Below are positions 37,905-49,032 of a DNA stretch of 64,000 bases, one piece after another. Origin of the DNA: Cheiracanthium punctorium. Lineage: Eukaryota; Arthropoda; Arachnida; Araneae; Cheiracanthiidae. The DNA lies in NCBI GenBank assembly GCA_038373885.1, contig JAWZYV010016568.1:310001-374000 (forward strand). The letters run 5' to 3'. Under the pieces are notes generated by a model, which saw only the letters and a list, made by a program, of their open reading frames with translations, ran no database searches and was not told where the DNA came from. A program made the translations under genes and the position numbers. How positions within the stretch are numbered: position 1 is the first letter of the stretch; the number at the start of each line of letters is the position of its first letter.

Positions 37905-40520
37905 TCTATACTATTAAAATCTATGCGCGTCTGTCTGTAACATCATCTCCTCCAAAACGGCTGGGAGTTGAATTTCGATCGAGGTGTCCCCGGATTCGAA
38001 AAATTCCGAGGAAGGTCTTCCGCTGAATTAAATTTTAAAATTCGAATTAGTTTAGGAGATATTGATTAAAAAAAACCCTTCAAAATCGCCAATTTTTGGT
38101 CTCCGCAATTCCCCGATTGTAACCCCTGTAGTCAAAAAAGTGAGAAATAAGCATCGAGGTTGCCATGTTTGGCGAATTTATTAAATGATTTAGACTCTTG
38201 AATTAAAAATAAAAGAATAATTATTTTTTTTTCTGTATAGAATATTTGCTAGGTTATTTTTTAATTAAAATATCGTCTGCGTGGGAAATCAGAGCAGGAA
38301 TTCAATGTTTTTATGTGTAAAAGAATAAAGATTTGGAGATTTCCGAAACTAAACCATATATTTTATAGTTTAGCGAAAAATAAAATGGATGATATGGCAT
38401 ATTTTGAGATAGTAGTAGGTTCTACAGATTTGCACAGTTTTGGTCTTGGCGCAATTTACTGCGAGCGAACCGAAATAGGTTTAGGTTTGTGTGTGTAGGT
38501 TTTATTAGAATACGGCGTTAAACTCAATTTTCCATGCAGAAATAGTGAAATTATTAAGGCGATTTTAAGTGATCGATCTTCGGAATTTTCCCCAAATTAA
38601 GTAAATTGATTTAACTAGGGGGAATGCCGCGAAATTTCAAAAGAAATGAAATTCTCGCATTCGGTAAATTGGAATAAATAAAACACGCTATAGTTGATAA
38701 TTTAAAATACTGCTGTGCTACTTTTCAATTAGATGGCTTCATTAATTTTTAATTAAATTCAATTTATTTTTTTAAAATTATTTTTGGCGATCGAACCATA
38801 CACAAATAACTGTTTCCCATTTTGATTGCTGTTAAATCAGTGCTTAGAATGATTCTCTGGAAAAAAAAAAAAATCTCGCAAAATGGCGTATGCGGATTCC
38901 TTCTTTAGTACCTTTCTTAGAAAAGTTGGCGATGAATATTCAAATGTAGCGTAACTCCGTGTTTAATAGCGTGTATATTTTTGAGTTTGTACTGCTAATT
39001 CTATGGTACGATTGAGATGAGCGAATGCTACGAACGGATGGATAGATTATTTTTTTAAATTCCGCCAAACAGGGTAAAATAAAATAGGAATTCTGTATAA
39101 ATACGAATGTTTTTTTTTTTTTTTTTTTTGGAGGGGGGGGGGGGAGATGAACGAGACTGTTTTTAAGCCTGGGAAATATAGCTGGTATTGCCTATCAGTT
39201 ATTGCATTTACTGTGAAGTTAAATTTAGGATTCATTTTGGCTATTTGCCATCGACTATCGGCATTAATTACGCCAATATGGCAGTTCTAGCAAGTATAAA
39301 TAAATTTCATTTCATGTTCTACTTTTAATATTGCTACAGTTTCCGTAGTTACGGAATCCGTTGCTGCCATTCGAGCTGTTAAATTTAACAATTAAGTGAA
39401 AACACTCATTTTTACAGCTCTTGACTCGAAAAATGAAAACGCATTGGATGTGACACAAAGAACATTACTACAATCACCACGTCACTAACGCGAACCTGTA
39501 ACTTTGGTTATTTTTAACTAAATTCATTTTCAAGATCTTTAAGAAATCCTGTATACTATGTCAAAGCGTCATATCTTAATACCGATTACTTTGCAAGAAA
39601 ATTTATTAATCAGTATAAACTGAAGCAATGAACCTTTGTAAGCGTTTCTCTTGAAACGAGGAAAATGCAGATTGACGTCTTTGGTGTAGAAGTGGCGATA
39701 GGGAGAACTACGTAATTCAGTAACGTTAATGGGGAATGATAATTGAATATGCGCATGCACAAAGACGCCAAAATCAAGAGTATATGAAAAGTCAGGAATA
39801 TGAAATGAAAATAAAAGATAAATCAAATAATACGAGATATAAATAATAATAATACGAGAATGACATTGCAATCATGTGTACAACAAAGGTCCCAATTGCT
39901 TATAATATTCCCGTAGCAATGACTTAGTCCGACCAGTGGCAGAGCGCATAGCGCTCTGAACTGGGAGGCAGAAGGTTTCTGGTTCAAAACAGGTCGCGTC
40001 CGCCGACCTAACCGTTCGGAGTTTTCCTGTATTCCGTTCGGAAAATAAAACTGTACTCGCAACATGCATATGTTAGGAAACATATATGGCTGGTTTCCTG
40101 CAAAACGTAGCGTAAATACGGGTTAGTTTCCCTTAGAAAGACCCCCCCCCACGGAGGACACCCCCACCCCTTGACCTAGATCCCATGTGTGGAGACTAGA
40201 TAGAAAGTTCAATTTAACGCCTAGCGTCGTGTGCAACTTATATAAGCAGTTCCACAATACCGAATAAACCGAGAAAAAGCCTGGGAAAGGTCATCCAAGA
40301 AAAGTTGCTTCTTTTTTGATCGCCAGTGACACTGACATAGTTTTTTTTTTTTTGCCATCATGTTGCCGTCATCTCAGATTTGCACTCATGGCGTCAAAGT
40401 TTCATCACGATATATATAATCTTTCACTTTTTTAGATTCCGCATCACTGGGTTTAATTCGTATTTTAAGTGTAAGGAAAATGTTCTTTTCCTACCGTGCG
40501 GAGAACGGGTACCCAGCTAG
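37905..40520 (+). mobile_element. Helitron 2, directly abutting Helitron 1
   Basis: It starts TCTATACTATTAAAATC at 37905, immediately after the CTAG of Helitron 1, and ends ACCCAGCTAG at 40520 followed by T. The preceding GTGCGGAGAACGGGTAC is the counterpart of the 3' hairpin of Helitron 1. It is non-autonomous. Its first 1.5 kb or so aligns with the first part of Helitron 1 by many shared blocks (for example ATCGAGGTTGCCATG). A SINE lies inside at 39.9-40.2 kb. Poly-T plus poly-G at 39109-39144 is a later expansion. Confidence 0.85.
39913..40205 (+). mobile_element. tRNA-derived SINE, variant of family A, inside Helitron 2
   Basis: The head has an A-box-like TGGCAGAGCGC at about 39937 and a B-box-like GGTTCAAAAC at about 39981. 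The tail block CCTTAGAAAGACC followed by a C-run and TGACCTAGATCCC matches the copy at 57.7 kb. The head hairpin GAGCGC/GCGCTC is strong. It postdates the Helitron. Confidence 0.75.
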
Positions 40521-42179
40521 TTAAGCAATTAAAATCTGACATTCAGCAGTAAGATATGCATTTCAGTTTTAAAAATCATCACTTTATATTATGACATTTT
40601 TCAACGGAGTAAAGAATTAAAATACCAGGCTGTAATTTCAAACATATCACTAAATGCAAGTTGCGATAGTTGTGAAATTTGGACATCTGAACGACGTAAA
40701 ATATTTTGGCAAGCAAACCTTTAGTATAAACAAGGTAGTTACAATCAAGACAAAAACCAGGAATAAGCTACATGTTCAAGATACTTGCTTTGTCAAAAAC
40801 TGAGCCAAGAATCTTAAAACCTGTTAAGCTTATGCGATCTCTATCAGCACTTCAATCATTAATAATCAATAAAAAATATAAATGTTAAATAATATTTTTT
40901 TCTCCTTTATTAATCAAAATTCATCTATTATTGGCTGGTAAAGGAGGGTCGCGAACATTTTTTTTTTTTTTTTTTTTTTTTTTTTGTAATCTGAAAAGAG
41001 TAGTAATAAAGAAAAGGTTGGGAACTAATGCTGTAATGCAACGAAAGGTAATCTCTGCCGTCGTGTCCCACTGACGATGGTGAGGAACAGATTAACTATT
41101 CATTTTGTAGTGCGCAAATAAGATTATATTACAAAATACAGATGCGTTTGTCTCATTACGTATTTTTTTAAAAATTTTCTTTTTAATGAGTTAGTGGCTT
41201 TTCTAAATCAATTACTATTTTTTAAAATAATTATACACTTTTCGTAATCGAAATTAAAAAGTTATATCTTAATATGCAGTTCTACACGTGTTATATTTCG
41301 AAATTTTAATATTTTCTTTTAATCTGGTAATTTGAGACCGTAAATAAGAATATACATAGAAAAATAAGTGGAAGTGGATGAATGCAGCTCAGTCTACTTA
41401 TCTATAAGAATCTAATTCTACTTAAAGATCTATTTTCTGGTGATTTTTTTTTCTGTCGTTATTTAACAATTTTTATTTTTATATAAACTGTGAAATACTG
41501 ACAATTAAAGTCTCCAGTATTACACAGAAAGTCCAACCAGCCTTTTTTTAATTTAATGAACAGGGTTGAAAAAAAAGCACCACTTGATTAGACTTGTCAC
41601 AGACACGACGTTATCATTAGGGTTAAAAAATAACCATTTTATTAATGCCTAAATATTGACAATATTTCTGCAATTGAAGGCAACACTTGTAAAATTATTT
41701 ACTGAATATGTGACCTGATCTTCGTTTCTGTACGGCTGTCGTAAAGTATTAAAAAATGCTACTTGTTTAGGCCCTCATATTTCATTTTAGCATGACGTAA
41801 TAAAAGTCTCTATAGAAAGAGGTGTGTCAGGAAAACCCGCTCTCTCTACGGTGTTTATATTTTTCATAAGTTAATCACGTGGTTCAAAAAAGGTATATTT
41901 ATTGGTGCATTGAAATTATTAATATTGGTGTATTAAAATGGCCAGGTCCCATTGTCCCTGGAAATTCTTGAAATCTCTGGTGACTATGGGACAGGAGAAG
42001 GAGGGGAGGGAGGTGTATCAATTGCCTTTTCATTAAATTTAGATCCCGAAACAACGACTTTGTTTGAAGACGGAAGCTGTTACGGCCCTACAGAATTTTG
42101 AAGGGAGCTAACAGAAAATTTGAATTTTGAAAGGACATTTAGTTTATGTTGTTATTGTAGTGTCCATGGATAGACCATA
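40521..42179. other. AT-rich sequence, no gene
   Basis: A poly-T tract lies at about 40961-40985. A candidate transposon-end word CAGGGTTGAAA near 41561 has no partner that I could find. Nothing else is supported. Confidence 0.35.
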
Positions 42180-42490
42180 CTATCCATAGAAAGAGGGGTG
42201 CCATTGTCCCCGAGGGTTTGGACTTCTACTTGTTGGTCCCTAATTGTGAACCAATTCCAGATGAGGGACCAACCACCACCTGAAATCGGCACCCCAGAGG
42301 TATCGTTTAACAGCTTGAAGGACATTGGAGCACGACGGATTTTACGTGCACCAGCTCCCATTAGCGTACACGGTCTTGCAGTCAAGCCGAGAGGGAGTTG
42401 ACCCTCCCCAGCTCTGGCCAATCCGGATGTTGCTTCACTTAATGTGTTCTTATGGTGACGGAGTTTATTGCCCAGACCACTGTGGGACAG
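42180..42490 (-). mobile_element. SINE family B, minus strand
   Basis: Read on the minus strand, the head is CAGTGGTCTGGGC and the body contains GAGGGTCAACTCCCTCTCGG, GACCGTGTAC, CGTAAAAT, TTAAACGATACCTCTGGGG and TGCCGATTTCA. All of these occur in the same order in the copy at 51.8 kb and, diverged, at 57.8 kb. The TGGTCTGGGC head and the GTGTAC block resemble polymerase III A and B boxes weakly. The open frames here are incidental. Confidence 0.8.
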
Positions 42491-42543
42491 TTTATGTTGT
42501 ATTGTATACATATTCAATAGTAATTAGTTAAGTGCGTCAAGAG

Positions 42544-44061
42544 TACATTGGTGTGCAAAACTTAAGCAACAGGTGCTCTTTTTGCAATAACTCCACAAGA
42601 AATCATCTGAGAGACATGAAATTCAGAAATGAGAGACGGCATTTTTTGTATTTAAACGATGATGAAAGCAAAGTTGTGCCAATATGAATACAATGCATAC
42701 AGTATGGCATCAAATAAAAAAAAGGTTTTACTGAACTCATGGTATCGTTACACATAATTTTGTCTGTACAAGAGGAAGAACAACAAGCAGAGGTTCCTTG
42801 TTATGGGATATGCCCTCCCCTTACTGCAATAATCGCTTCTCTCCGTCTCTCCATACTCAGCGCCAGATTGTCCAACAATTCTTCAAGTAAGAGTGCCCAT
42901 TCCTTAATCAGCATCTATCCATGCTGTTTTAGTCTTTGAGTGTTCCCCGGAGGATGTAATCGTGCCTTCCCATAGCATCCTACACATGTTCTATGGGATT
43001 TAAATTAGGGAGTACGCTATCCAATCCATTCAAGTGATATCTTCACTTTCCAGTAGCTCCTGAACAGCAGGAGTCCGGTGTGGCCGTTCATAGTCATCCA
43101 TAGAAACGAAGTCTGCTCCATTGACACCTCGGAACAGACGCAAAGGGGGGAGGATCATCTCCTGACAATAACAATCTCCGGTTACAGAACCTCTGTCGAA
43201 AACGTGGAGCTCAGTCCGCCCGTTTAGCAGAATGCCTCCCCAGACGAGAAGCCCAGGACCACCACAACGGTCTCTTTCCGTGATGTTACTGGGATGAAAC
43301 TGTGTTCCGACCATTCTCCTAATCATTTGGCGTTGAGGCACTGAAACGACTCTTATCCGTAAAGAAGATACAACTCCATTGATGAGGTGTCCAGTTTTTG
43401 TGCTCCTTGCAGCACTCTAAATGGTGGCGCCGATGGCTAACTTTCAAGTGGATGCAGCGTTCAGGACGGCGGGCGTATAGGCCACCTTTTTGAAGGCGTC
43501 TGGTCACAGTAAATGCGACACTTGTCGCCCTGTTGCTGTAAACAGTTGCTGAGCAATGACGTTTTCTGACTGGTTTCGGGCTCTTTTCGCCTGCAGGACG
43601 ATATATCAATCATCCACTGCAGTTGTTTTCCTGGGGCGGCCACCACCAACCTTTCTAAAAGCTGTACCAATGGTTTGGAAGGCTTTCCAAGCGCGCGAAA
43701 TGGCACTTTTTTTGATTCTGAAATCTTCAGCTACACTGGTCACACTACGCCTCTCCTCCAGTTTTCTGATCATTCTTCCACGAGTGAAGTCGTCCAGGTA
43801 ATTTCTTCAAGCCATAACTCACGTGCACTTGCAACGAATGTCTTTAATTGTGTCTCCGACCTTCCTTTCATTGTAGTCTTGAGTTGTGCGCCGACAGTAT
43901 GCTCACCTCGCCTGTGACGTTTTGTTCCTGACATTTGCATACGCGTGACCTTTTTACTGAATTGCGTGTTCATTGTACTGATTGAGAGAACCCCTTTTCT
44001 GCAATTCCATAGCTATCTGATTAAAATTTAGATTGTTGCTTAAGTTTTGCACACCAGCGTA
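42544..44061 (-). mobile_element. Full-length Tc1-like transposon, 1.5 kb, TA TSD
   Basis: The element runs 42546-44059. Its left end contains GGTGTGCAAAACTTAAGCAA and its right end is the inverted complement; over 25 bases the ends differ at only two or three positions. TA flanks both sides (42544-42545, 44060-44061). The length and the minus-strand transposase fit a complete but decayed Tc1-like element. Confidence 0.92.
42801..43973 (-). pseudogene. Tc1-like (DD34E) transposase pseudogene
   Basis: Read on the minus strand: Y-L-D-D-F-T-R-G-R-M-I-R-K-L-E near 43800, a first helix-turn-helix with KKSAISRAWKAFQT, a GRPRKTT hinge near 43640, QLFTATGR, then FTDKSRF (the glutamate after the first aspartate is lysine), VWGGILLNGRTEL, MDDYERPHRT (asparagine replaced by tyrosine) and LESEDI. 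A shifted frame gives the PIEHV glutamate, and the protein ends VRGGHIP before a stop at 42801-42803. In-frame stops occur near 43600 and 43040 and there are several frameshifts. All family landmarks are present in order, so this was a full-length gene that has decayed. The start is uncertain between about 43812 and 43973. Confidence 0.9.
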
Positions 44062-45023
44062 ATTTCTTAGAATAGTCTTTTTTTTTAACCGAACATTCAG
44101 TAAAGTATGTATAATTCTCAACTATTTGTGAATAACATTGTTCAGCAAAAGTATTAAAAAGATTTAAGAACCATGTATCTGACTTCTTCATCTTATTGTT
44201 GACAAATAAATTCGAATGTCATGCGAGGCAAATCATGTCATTCAGTCACGAGCAAAGGCATAACAGAGACTGGGAATTCCCTTTTCCCCTATAACATGAG
44301 CACGGGAGCATTATATTTTTCGTGAAAAACTAATGATCTTTCTTTTGACGATTGACTTGCAGCGAGGAATTTGCATTTAATGAAGTAGTGGTATGAGAAG
44401 ATGCAACTACTGGGGGGGAAAATCAAGTGTGTTTTTTCTGCATTCCGTGAAAACATTCCTTAGTGTTTAGGCTCGTGCACTTTCTTTTTTTTTTCTCTTT
44501 GCATTAGGTTTACAACTTTGTTTTGCTGTTTTCTTATAGTTGACTTCAGCGGTAAGTAATGGTCTAAATAAATAGATAATAGACTTCGTGCAATAAACTT
44601 GGCTATCTGTGAACACAACTTAAGTGACCAAACATCCCATGTTGTACGGGATAGTCCATATTTTGGGGTTTTGTTCCGTTTTTCATTCCTGTGAAACTAC
44701 CAGAAAATATCCGTTCCGTGTTAAAATTTTCGATTTTGGGGGCCTCCTAATTTCATTTTTATTTATTCCTTTTTTCAAAGAACCGCGAAAAATTAAATTT
44801 GTGCAATTAAATATGTGCCTTGTTATTGGCAATGTTATGATCTACTGAAGAAAGATTTGCATTAAAAGTTAATTTTAAATTTAATACACTGTTGTTTTAA
44901 TAAGTTTTACCCCCCCCCCACCCCCCCCGGGGGTTTACGTGAGGGTATCTCGTATTTGAACTTCAGAAAGATGGTCACTTTAATATAACACTATGAAAAC
45001 ATTAGTCTATTTGTGTCTGCATC
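44062..45023. other. AT-rich spacer with poly-C tract
   Basis: There is no gene. A C-rich tract followed by GGGGG lies at about 44910-44933. The 74-codon frame at 44624-44848 has background composition. Confidence 0.4.
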
Positions 45024-45331
45024 TTAACCCTTGAACGCGCGGTGGTCGCACCGTGAAACCTCTTCTTTCCTACGCTTTCAACTGCTAGTCACTAAAAATG
45101 TGGTTAAATGGTTCCAAAGCCGAAACAAGCACACCCGTTGACATCTCTCGAGTTAACTACCAGCAACATGGCGGTCGATCAAATCGCTCGTAACGGGTTA
45201 CAGAGCTAAAGTCCTTTTTTGGTACTTTTTTAACTCAAGAGATGGCAACGAGTGTACTTTTTCATCGGTGGGCACTATATAAAGTTGTTCTTCTATAAAG
45301 ACGTAAAAATGGTTACACTTTAAAGGGTTAA
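45024..45331. mobile_element. piggyBac-like MITE, 300 bp, TTAA target
   Basis: The element spans 45028-45327. Both sides carry TTAA; the left end is CCCTTGAAC and the complement of the right end is CCCTTTAAAG. TTAA duplication with CCC-starting termini is the piggyBac signature. Inner inverted arms (about 45133-45187 and 45222-45256) contain GTTGNCATCTCTCGAGTTAA-like sequence shared with the relic at 33.5 kb. There is no coding capacity. Confidence 0.8.
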
Positions 45332-46219
45332 AATTTTCTGGATTGAAAATGTCAGTTTATGAGCAAAATTCTCGTCATTTGCGGTAGTTTTTGTAATTTT
45401 CTGCTTCCACGTAAAGAAATCTGATGAAGCTCATCGAATGCTCTGAATTTTTGGTAAAATCAAAAAACAATTTCAGAAACTGATGTTATTTTTTTAAAAA
45501 ATCACAAAAAGAGTGGTCTATTTTTGTTTTAAAATATAAAAAATAGTCATTATTAATGGTCAGTATTTTCAGCTGGGTATGTCCGTTGATTTATCTGCAT
45601 CGCTTGTTTATACAGAGGCACACTAAATGCAGTCAAAGTGCTTGATTTCAAGTATTGAATTTATGTAGAAATTACAACAAAAAAATAAAGCATAAACTAC
45701 TTGAATTCGTGTTTACAGCATGCATGATGTAGAAAAAAAAAGCAGAACGTGCAGAAATTCTTATGTGTTTTTGTCAATAAATTTTTACAGTGCAACTCTG
45801 TGTAGTATTAGGCTTATAATTTCTGCATGGTAGATGCTGTAATAAAATTCAGTAGCAAATTTGATTTGTTCACACTAGAAAAAGTCATTCAACAATCCAA
45901 AACACACTGTTTAAAATAAAAACCAATTGCAGCTCATTATTTAAGAATAATAAGCAAACAAATAATCTTGCCGGATTTTTCACAGGGCAATAAGCACAGG
46001 GGAAAGTTTAGAGCACGGTAGCTAATTGCTTTTTAGTAGTTGCTTGGCTCAGGTTTTTATTTCTTTTCCTCTAGGTTATCAACCTGACATACGATGGTCT
46101 TCTACGATTTGAAAGATCATCATCATTATCGTAAAACTCAGGTGAAACATATGATTGATTAGCCCAAGGATTTTAAGAAAACTAATGAGGCAATGTTTTA
46201 CGTGGTTATTTTGTATAAG
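45332..46219. other. AT-rich sequence, no gene
   Basis: I see nothing that I can support apart from background A/T tracts. Confidence 0.4.

Positions 46220-46267
<48 letters not shown>
46220..46267. repeat. (TA)n microsatellite
   Basis: About 24 uninterrupted TA units. The overlapping tyrosine/isoleucine open frame is an artefact of the repeat. Confidence 0.97.
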
Positions 46268-46269
<2 letters not shown>

Positions 46270-46826
46270 AGGGAATTGGATGTTTCACTGTTCTTTTCGT
46301 GTGCCCAATCCACGTTATTTATAACTATCATGATGATTTTAATATTTTGCACTTCATTCTTGTTTAATAATTTTTCAATGTTCCGCTACATACAAAACAG
46401 TCCTTCGAATTTTATTAAATAACCATTTTTTAATTATATTCATATTAATGCAAGATTTCTCGCAGAATTTTCCACAAACGCCTGTTTCATTTTTAATTTT
46501 AATGATTTCAAAATGATGATAAGAACAAACGTTTAAAAAAAAAGAAAAAAAGAAAAAAGAAACATGATGCTTTCTTAGTCAGAAAGCAAAATAATTAAAT
46601 AGTCAAGATTCAAAATTAAAGTCTGAACATAAAATGTTACCTCGCCCTCTTATTTCAGTAATAATTTTTAGTATATTCCTATTTCATGTGTTTAGTATTC
46701 GCTTTTGTATATTACAATTATAAGTTTCGTTAATTTTATCAAGCGTGATCATGCCGAGACCGAACCCAGGCATTATTTAATTTGCAATGAAAGGGACTGT
46801 TGAAAGGCAACCCAGTAAGGAAATTA
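46268..46826. other. AT-rich sequence, no gene
   Basis: Nothing supported. An A-rich purine stretch lies at about 46535-46562. Confidence 0.4.
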
Positions 46827-46868
46827 TAAGATTGGATCAAATGAAAACGGAACAGTGAATATAATTTG

Positions 46869-46900
46869 GTGTGTGTGTGTGTGTGTGTGTGTGTGAGTGT
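46869..46900. repeat. (GT)n microsatellite
   Basis: About 15 GT units with one interruption near the end. Confidence 0.95.
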
Positions 46901-46939
46901 AAAAAAAACTGTATTTAGAGATAGAGTGGGAGGTGAAAG

Positions 46940-47317
46940 AAGAGAAACCTTAAAAAAAATAAAAGCTTTGTGAAAAAAACACCCATAAAGGGTTACTTCA
47001 AGGCGTAACGATCGTTTCGACCGAAAATTCGTTCGGTCTTCTTCAGACAAACCCTTTCGTCAAACAGAGCAGGGAACTTCCCTCTGCTCCTCTGCTCTCT
47101 TTCCTCTGCCTTTCCTCCAAGAGTTCCCTCTGCTCTGTTTGACGGAAGGGTTTGTCTGAAGAAGACCGAACGAATTTTCGGTCGAAACGATCGTTACGCC
47201 TTGAAGTAACCTTTTATGTGTGTTTTTTTCACAATTATGTGTGTTTTTTTCAAGTTTTTATTTATTTTATCTTATAACACCAGTTTTTTGAGTGTTTATT
47301 TTCAAAGAGAAACCTTA
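46940..47317. mobile_element. Hairpin element, copy 2, nested in the mariner, 13-bp TSD
   Basis: AAGAGAAACCTTA flanks the element at 46940-46952 and 47305-47317. Inverted arms of about 110 bp (about 46969-47077 and 47121-47233) differ at only a few positions. The right side carries the tail AACACCAGTTTTTTGAGTG, as in copy 1 at 36.5 kb, and the arms start with the same CTTTGTRAAAAAA and CACNCATAA words. The middle of the arms differs almost completely from copy 1 except for the ribozyme-like core. The 13-bp duplication matches copy 1 in length. Confidence 0.85.
47154..47197 (+). ncRNA. Hammerhead-ribozyme-like core in hairpin element 2
   Basis: CTGAAGA (47156-47162), a stem GACCGAA/TTTCGGTC, GAA (47184-47186), the self-complementary ACGATCGT and T lie in hammerhead order. 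The core bases equal those of copy 1, while the closing stem has different but complementary bases. Stem I is weak here (GT with AC). The left arm carries the same motif on the minus strand at about 47005-47048. Self-cleavage is inference. Confidence 0.4.
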
Positions 47318-47530
47318 TTGAAGGATAGGCTTGCCCCCTTTTAAAGCGCGCCCACCCTCGTGATATAAGTTGGTGTTCAGCCAGGTGTGTTGTCTGGGGA
47401 GAGGCCAAACTCATATTGATGTCTTTTCCTTGATTTGCTGGACTGTCGTCAACAATCGACAGTGTTGACTATAATCGCTTTATTCTAAGCTTATTATGAG
47501 TACTGCACTACCCTTGCATGTGCTGCAGTC

Positions 47531-47869
47531 ATGGTTTCAGGACTTTTGTCTTCCTGTGTGGTTTTGATTCAAGACAAGGCGTGGCCTCATACGGCCACTC
47601 GCACACTCAGTATACTGGAGCAGTTTTGGTGGAGTGAGTTGGAATGCCCACCGTACAGCTCTGACCTTTCATCGTGTGATTTTCACATCTTTGGTCCTCT
47701 AAAAAAGACGTAGAAGGGTCAACGTTTTCACTTGGACAGTCAAGTCCTGGACTATGTTTGAAACTGGTTTCAATTTCAGCCAAACTCTAAGAACGAGATA
47801 TTCGCCGCTTGTGTGGGGGTCCAACAACAGTGGGACAAGTGCTTTTGTAATTTTGATGATTGCATTTGA
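47531..47869 (+). pseudogene. Mariner transposase C-terminal remnant
   Basis: VVLIQDKAWPHTA corresponds to the second catalytic block, normally HDNARPHTA, with the asparagine lost. CPPYSSDLSSCDFHIFGPLKK is the third-aspartate block. From 47714 a shifted frame reads KGQRFHLDS, then an in-frame stop, then NWFQFQP, QQQWDKCF and a stop at 47867-47869, the mariner C-terminus. The first aspartate and the DNA-binding domain are absent. It is not functional. Confidence 0.88.
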
Positions 47870-47929
47870 AAATAAATAATACCTTTTAGTTTTGTGGCTG
47901 CTGTCCCGCTTTCATTTGATCCACTCTTA

Positions 47930-48529
47930 TATGTTGAACACATCGGCTATAAACCACTTCTCTACACCATTACGCATATGCTACTGAGTAAGACATAGAT
48001 TATCTAGTTATCTCCTTCGTCTCAAAGACACGTACAGATTCTGATTCCCATTCTACAACGGCTACTGGGTCTTTTAATGCTCTGATGTGGCCCAGCCTAC
48101 AGGCTACGCTTGTGCACCTAAAAGATTCCCAGCAAATTAATGTCAGCAAGTGGCTTGAAGTACGTTATAATGATGCTGTTCCTTTTAAGCAGAGAAATGT
48201 TTATTATTAGTACATATGCACCATTGAAAATAACAAAGTCTTTTGTTACAGTCACATAAAATAATTCGGAAATGTGGAATTTAATGGAATGCAACTTAAG
48301 CATTTGAATTGTATTTTACGGAGTTAAATAGCATCATATTCTCTAGTTAAAGCAATGTGCGTATAGTTTACATAAGTACTTGGAAGTATTGGCGATAAAA
48401 ATGAGATTCTGTAGTGTATCAGTCCTAATTTTAAAAAAAAGTCACCTATGAAATTTTTTTTCCCACCGGCAAAAACAGAATGCACTGTGTCCTTTTTCTT
48501 GCAGAAGAGTTTATGTATATATATATATA
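47930..48529. other. AT-rich spacer, no gene
   Basis: Nothing supported; it ends in a short (TA)n run that begins the LTR-like repeat pair. Confidence 0.4.
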
Positions 48530-49010
48530 TGTAATGTATAAAAAGGTAATTTGGGTTTTACTAGTTTTGGTATTGTTCAAGCGGTACTTTCACTGTAAGT
48601 TTTGCTTTTCTGTCTTACTTGCCACGCGCGCTCTGGAGCTATGTTTTATTTATTTTGTTATTTGTCAGACATCAGGCCGTCGATTCTGAGTTCTTTAGAG
48701 TGTACACGTATCCCCACGCCTTTGTAGCGCCGGATGCGGGTCATGTTGGTAAATGTGTGTGGTTCGATTAGAGATAAGAGAGAGGAGGAGTTATGTCTTC
48801 GCAAACCACGTGGTGTGGTGAGCGTAAATACACCCGCACATCGAAAATCGAGAGATTTCTGCCACTGGAACTGCTTAATTAGTCCACGCTGATTTTTGTA
48901 CCCGTCTCCCCTCTCCTCTTCTCACTCTATATTGTAACTTAAAGATAATGTTTAAGAAACCGTTTTACCTGCCTTAACTCTGGAACTTTACTGAAATATC
49001 TGACGTCTCA
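48530..49010 (+). repeat. LTR-like unit 1 of a tandem pair
   Basis: The 481-bp unit begins TGTAATGTATAAAAAGG and ends GACGTCTCA, so it has TG...CA ends. It lies between (TA)n runs, consistent with retroelements that prefer TATA-type targets. The polyadenylation-like AATAAA seen in unit 2 is mutated here. It contains CACGCGCGCTCTGGAGC. There is no internal retroelement coding region between the two units, only about 22 bases of (TA)n. A plain tandem duplication is the alternative. Confidence 0.55.
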
Positions 49011-49032
49011 TATATATATATATATATATATA

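Larger units (their letters stand above)
46827..47929 (+). mobile_element. Second mariner-like transposon with nested hairpin element
   Basis: The left end at 46829 reads AGATTGGATCAAATGAAA and the complement of the right end at 47927 reads AGAGTGGATCAAATGAAA; the match continues as CGGNACAG. TA flanks both sides. The element holds a (GT)n run (46869-46900), the hairpin element at 46953-47304 and a transposase C-terminal remnant at 47531-47869. Without the insertion it is about 0.74 kb, so it is internally deleted. Confidence 0.88.

Noticed and set aside
45421..45450. CTGATGAAG resembling a hammerhead core
   Set aside because: No following stem and GAAAC box at the required spacing, and no repeat context.
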